Part shown: piece by piece, positions 62,711 to 64,000 of the stretch | Layout: the number at the start of each line of letters is the position of its first letter | Numbering within the stretch: position 1 is the stretch's first letter | NCBI RefSeq assembly: GCF_900156205.1 | Contig: NZ_FTNA01000015.1 | Location: forward strand, 19,241-83,240 | From: Leptospira interrogans | Lineage (GTDB): Bacteria; Spirochaetota; Leptospiria; Leptospirales; Leptospiraceae | Direction of reading: 5' to 3' | Length of the DNA: 64,000 nucleotides | Notes under the pieces: model-generated | What the model saw: the letters and a program-made list of their open reading frames with translations, nothing else | Told to the model about the DNA's origin: nothing | The model's database searches: none | Program-made: the position numbers and the translations under genes

Positions 62711-63667
62711 ATGGAAATTTATATCAACGAACATCTCATAGATAGTTCTCTTGAAAACGAAAAAAAGTTAGGCGAAGTTTTCGGAGAAGTCAACAAATGG
62801 GTCGAATCAAAAGGTAAATATCTTCTAAGTTGCACCGTAGACGGGGTAGAATTTCAAACTTCTATTATGAATGATCAAGAAATAGAATCAGTTGCCAAGA
62901 TGGAATTTTTTGTGGGAGAAGAGATGGACTTTCTCGTTTCCACACTAACCGAGTTGGATTTATACGTGGATAAGGTTGGTTCTACTTTATTTGGAAGAGA
63001 TTCTTTGACCGAAAAAGAATCCCGAGAACTATCAGACGGAATTAAATGGATCGGTAGCGTTTTAGATTCCGCTTCTAACTTATTACACCTCAAACTAGAT
63101 CAGATCAAGCCGATGGGAACCGGAAATACTGTATCACAAATTCTGGCTGAGATTTCGTCTAACTGTGGTAGCTTGGATAACACTGAAACCATCGAAAACT
63201 TTTTAGAACATCTAAGAGATCTGAAACTTTTTATCATGGATTTGATTGCTCGGACTCAAGTTTTGGATTTAGATCTGCCAACTCTAAAAGAAATTTTGAA
63301 TACGTTTATAGAGAACATAGGTGGACTTAAAGAGGCTTTTGTAAAAGTAAATGAATCGTATCAATCTGGAAAGGACGAAGTAGCAATCGAGCTACTGACT
63401 CAATCCATTTCACAAATCAACGTGTTGTTGACTTCGTTTATCACTTTGAAGTTGAAAAAACCGGATTTAGATTTTTCAGAGATTGAAATTAATGGAATTG
63501 GTTTCGAAGAAAAAACCGGAGAATTAAACGAAATTTTGGCTTCGATTGCGGTCGCATTAGAAGAGAAGGATATTATCCGTGCAGGAGATTCGATTGAGTA
63601 TGAACTTCCTGGAACGTTAGACGAAATACTTCCATTTCTAAAATTAATTCGGGAAAAAATTTCTTAA
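62711..63667 (+). CDS. Hypothetical protein downstream of fliD
   Basis: A 318-residue acidic, helical, cytoplasmic protein with heptad-like leucines (ELDLYVDKVGSTLFGRD; LLHLKLDQIKPM; LEHLRDLKLFIMDLIARTQVLDL). It is not FliS by size or sequence. It starts 17 nt after fliD with GGAG before the ATG, so it is co-transcribed and may serve flagellar assembly, for example as a chaperone or regulator. That role is inferred from context alone. Confidence 0.7.
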   Translation: MEIYINEHLIDSSLENEKKLGEVFGEVNKWVESKGKYLLSCTVDGVEFQTSIMNDQEIESVAKMEFFVGEEMDFLVSTLTELDLYVDKVGSTLFGRDSLTEKESRELSDGIKWIGSVLDSASNLLHLKLDQIKPMGTGNTVSQILAEISSNCGSLDNTETIENFLEHLRDLKLFIMDLIARTQVLDLDLPTLKEILNTFIENIGGLKEAFVKVNESYQSGKDEVAIELLTQSISQINVLLTSFITLKLKKPDLDFSEIEINGIGFEEKTGELNEILASIAVALEEKDIIRAGDSIEYELPGTLDEILPFLKLIREKIS

Positions 63668-63699
63668 AATAACAAACGACACGTAGTTTATTGATTGCG

Positions 63700-63978
63700 A
63701 TGTTACTCGTAACTCTACTCCGTTGTTTTTCGATTCAGGAGCATGGTGTAGAAACAAATAATTGGGGGCATCCATATATAGGTACACAAATTTCTATAAC
63801 AAGTTTTCCGTGTCTTGTGGAACTTTCCTCTATTCTTTTTTACATTCCTGTGCCTTTTGTCATTCTCAATGTACCCTTGTCGTTTATCGTGGATACGATT
63901 TTATTGTCGGGGGATTTAGTGATCAAACCGGAAAGAAAAAGACCAACAATGGATAATTACTATTGCGATACACTATAA
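63700..63978 (+). CDS. YceK/YidQ-like small lipoprotein
   Basis: A 92-residue protein. The pattern YIGTQISI...FYIPVPFVILNVPLSFIVDTILLSGDL resembles the YceK/DUF1375 family (YPGTRxD...xDLPxSxxxDTLLLP). The N-terminus MLLVTLLRC could be a very short lipoprotein signal, but it is shorter than usual, so the true start may be upstream at the TTG 63691. It ends 22 nt before the window edge. No RBS is obvious. Role unknown in any species. Confidence 0.55.
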   Translation: MLLVTLLRCFSIQEHGVETNNWGHPYIGTQISITSFPCLVELSSILFYIPVPFVILNVPLSFIVDTILLSGDLVIKPERKRPTMDNYYCDTL

Positions 63979-63985
63979 AGCATAG

Positions 63986-64000
63986 TAGAGTTGTTGAAAA
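63986..64000. repeat. Element A, left end cut by the window
   Basis: TAGAGTTGTTGAAAA, the first 15 bases of element A. The remainder is beyond the window. Confidence 0.65.

Overview
The window looks like chromosomal DNA of a pathogenic Leptospira, most likely L. interrogans or a close relative. The evidence is the low G+C content, the many exported lipoproteins with loose lipoboxes, a virulence-modifying (VM/PF07598-type) exotoxin gene, an LruB-like imelysin beside a TonB receptor, a GEVED-tailed thermolysin, and spacers packed with short dispersed repeats. I saw no rRNA, tRNA, CRISPR array or complete insertion sequence.

Layout. 0.3-5.3 kb: seven tightly packed + strand genes, ccmA-ccmB-ccmC (cytochrome c maturation), a receiver-PP2C response regulator, then purC-purS-purQ. 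6.4-8.2 kb: a di-heme peroxidase lipoprotein, a cupredoxin and a small cytochrome c, followed by a chemotaxis transducer. 10.7-18.6 kb: a beta-propeller-like lipoprotein (minus), a hypothetical, a MAPEG protein, a PhoU-like protein, a WGR-domain protein and a hypothetical. 19.5-26.4 kb: a minus strand stretch with an SPFH protein, a small exported protein, the VM toxin, a hypothetical, and a pseudogene with two nonsense codons. 26.5-28.8 kb: a nucleotidyltransferase/esterase pair (minus) divergent from a FabG-type reductase. 30.2-35.9 kb: an eight-gene + strand cluster of exported proteins and lipoproteins, including a tandem duplication and an SGNH hydrolase. 37.3 kb: a zinc-ribbon/OB protein. 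38.3-45.3 kb: a minus strand iron-related locus (imelysin variant, di-heme DUF1111-type lipoprotein, LruB, TonB receptor) with Fur-like palindromes in front of lruB and the receptor gene. 46.7 kb: an M4 metalloprotease. 50.4-55.9 kb: minus strand operon of ppk1, FAD oxidase, GNAT-nitrilase fusion and a TMEM220-type protein. 57-64 kb: an M23 peptidase, an aquaglyceroporin, fliD with a downstream partner, and a YceK-like protein.

How the genes relate. Two c-type haem modules and the ccm genes point to an active periplasmic electron-transfer and peroxide-detoxification system. The receptor, LruB, di-heme and imelysin locus looks like one iron- or haem-related envelope system. Several proteins (VM toxin, thermolysin, SGNH hydrolase, lipoproteins) are exported and probably face the host.

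The most unusual material is between the genes. At least four repeat families (called A, B, C and F/G here) occupy most spacers. Families A and B have terminal inverted repeats bounded by TA, and family B copies interrupt other repeats at three places. This supports past transposition of small non-autonomous elements.
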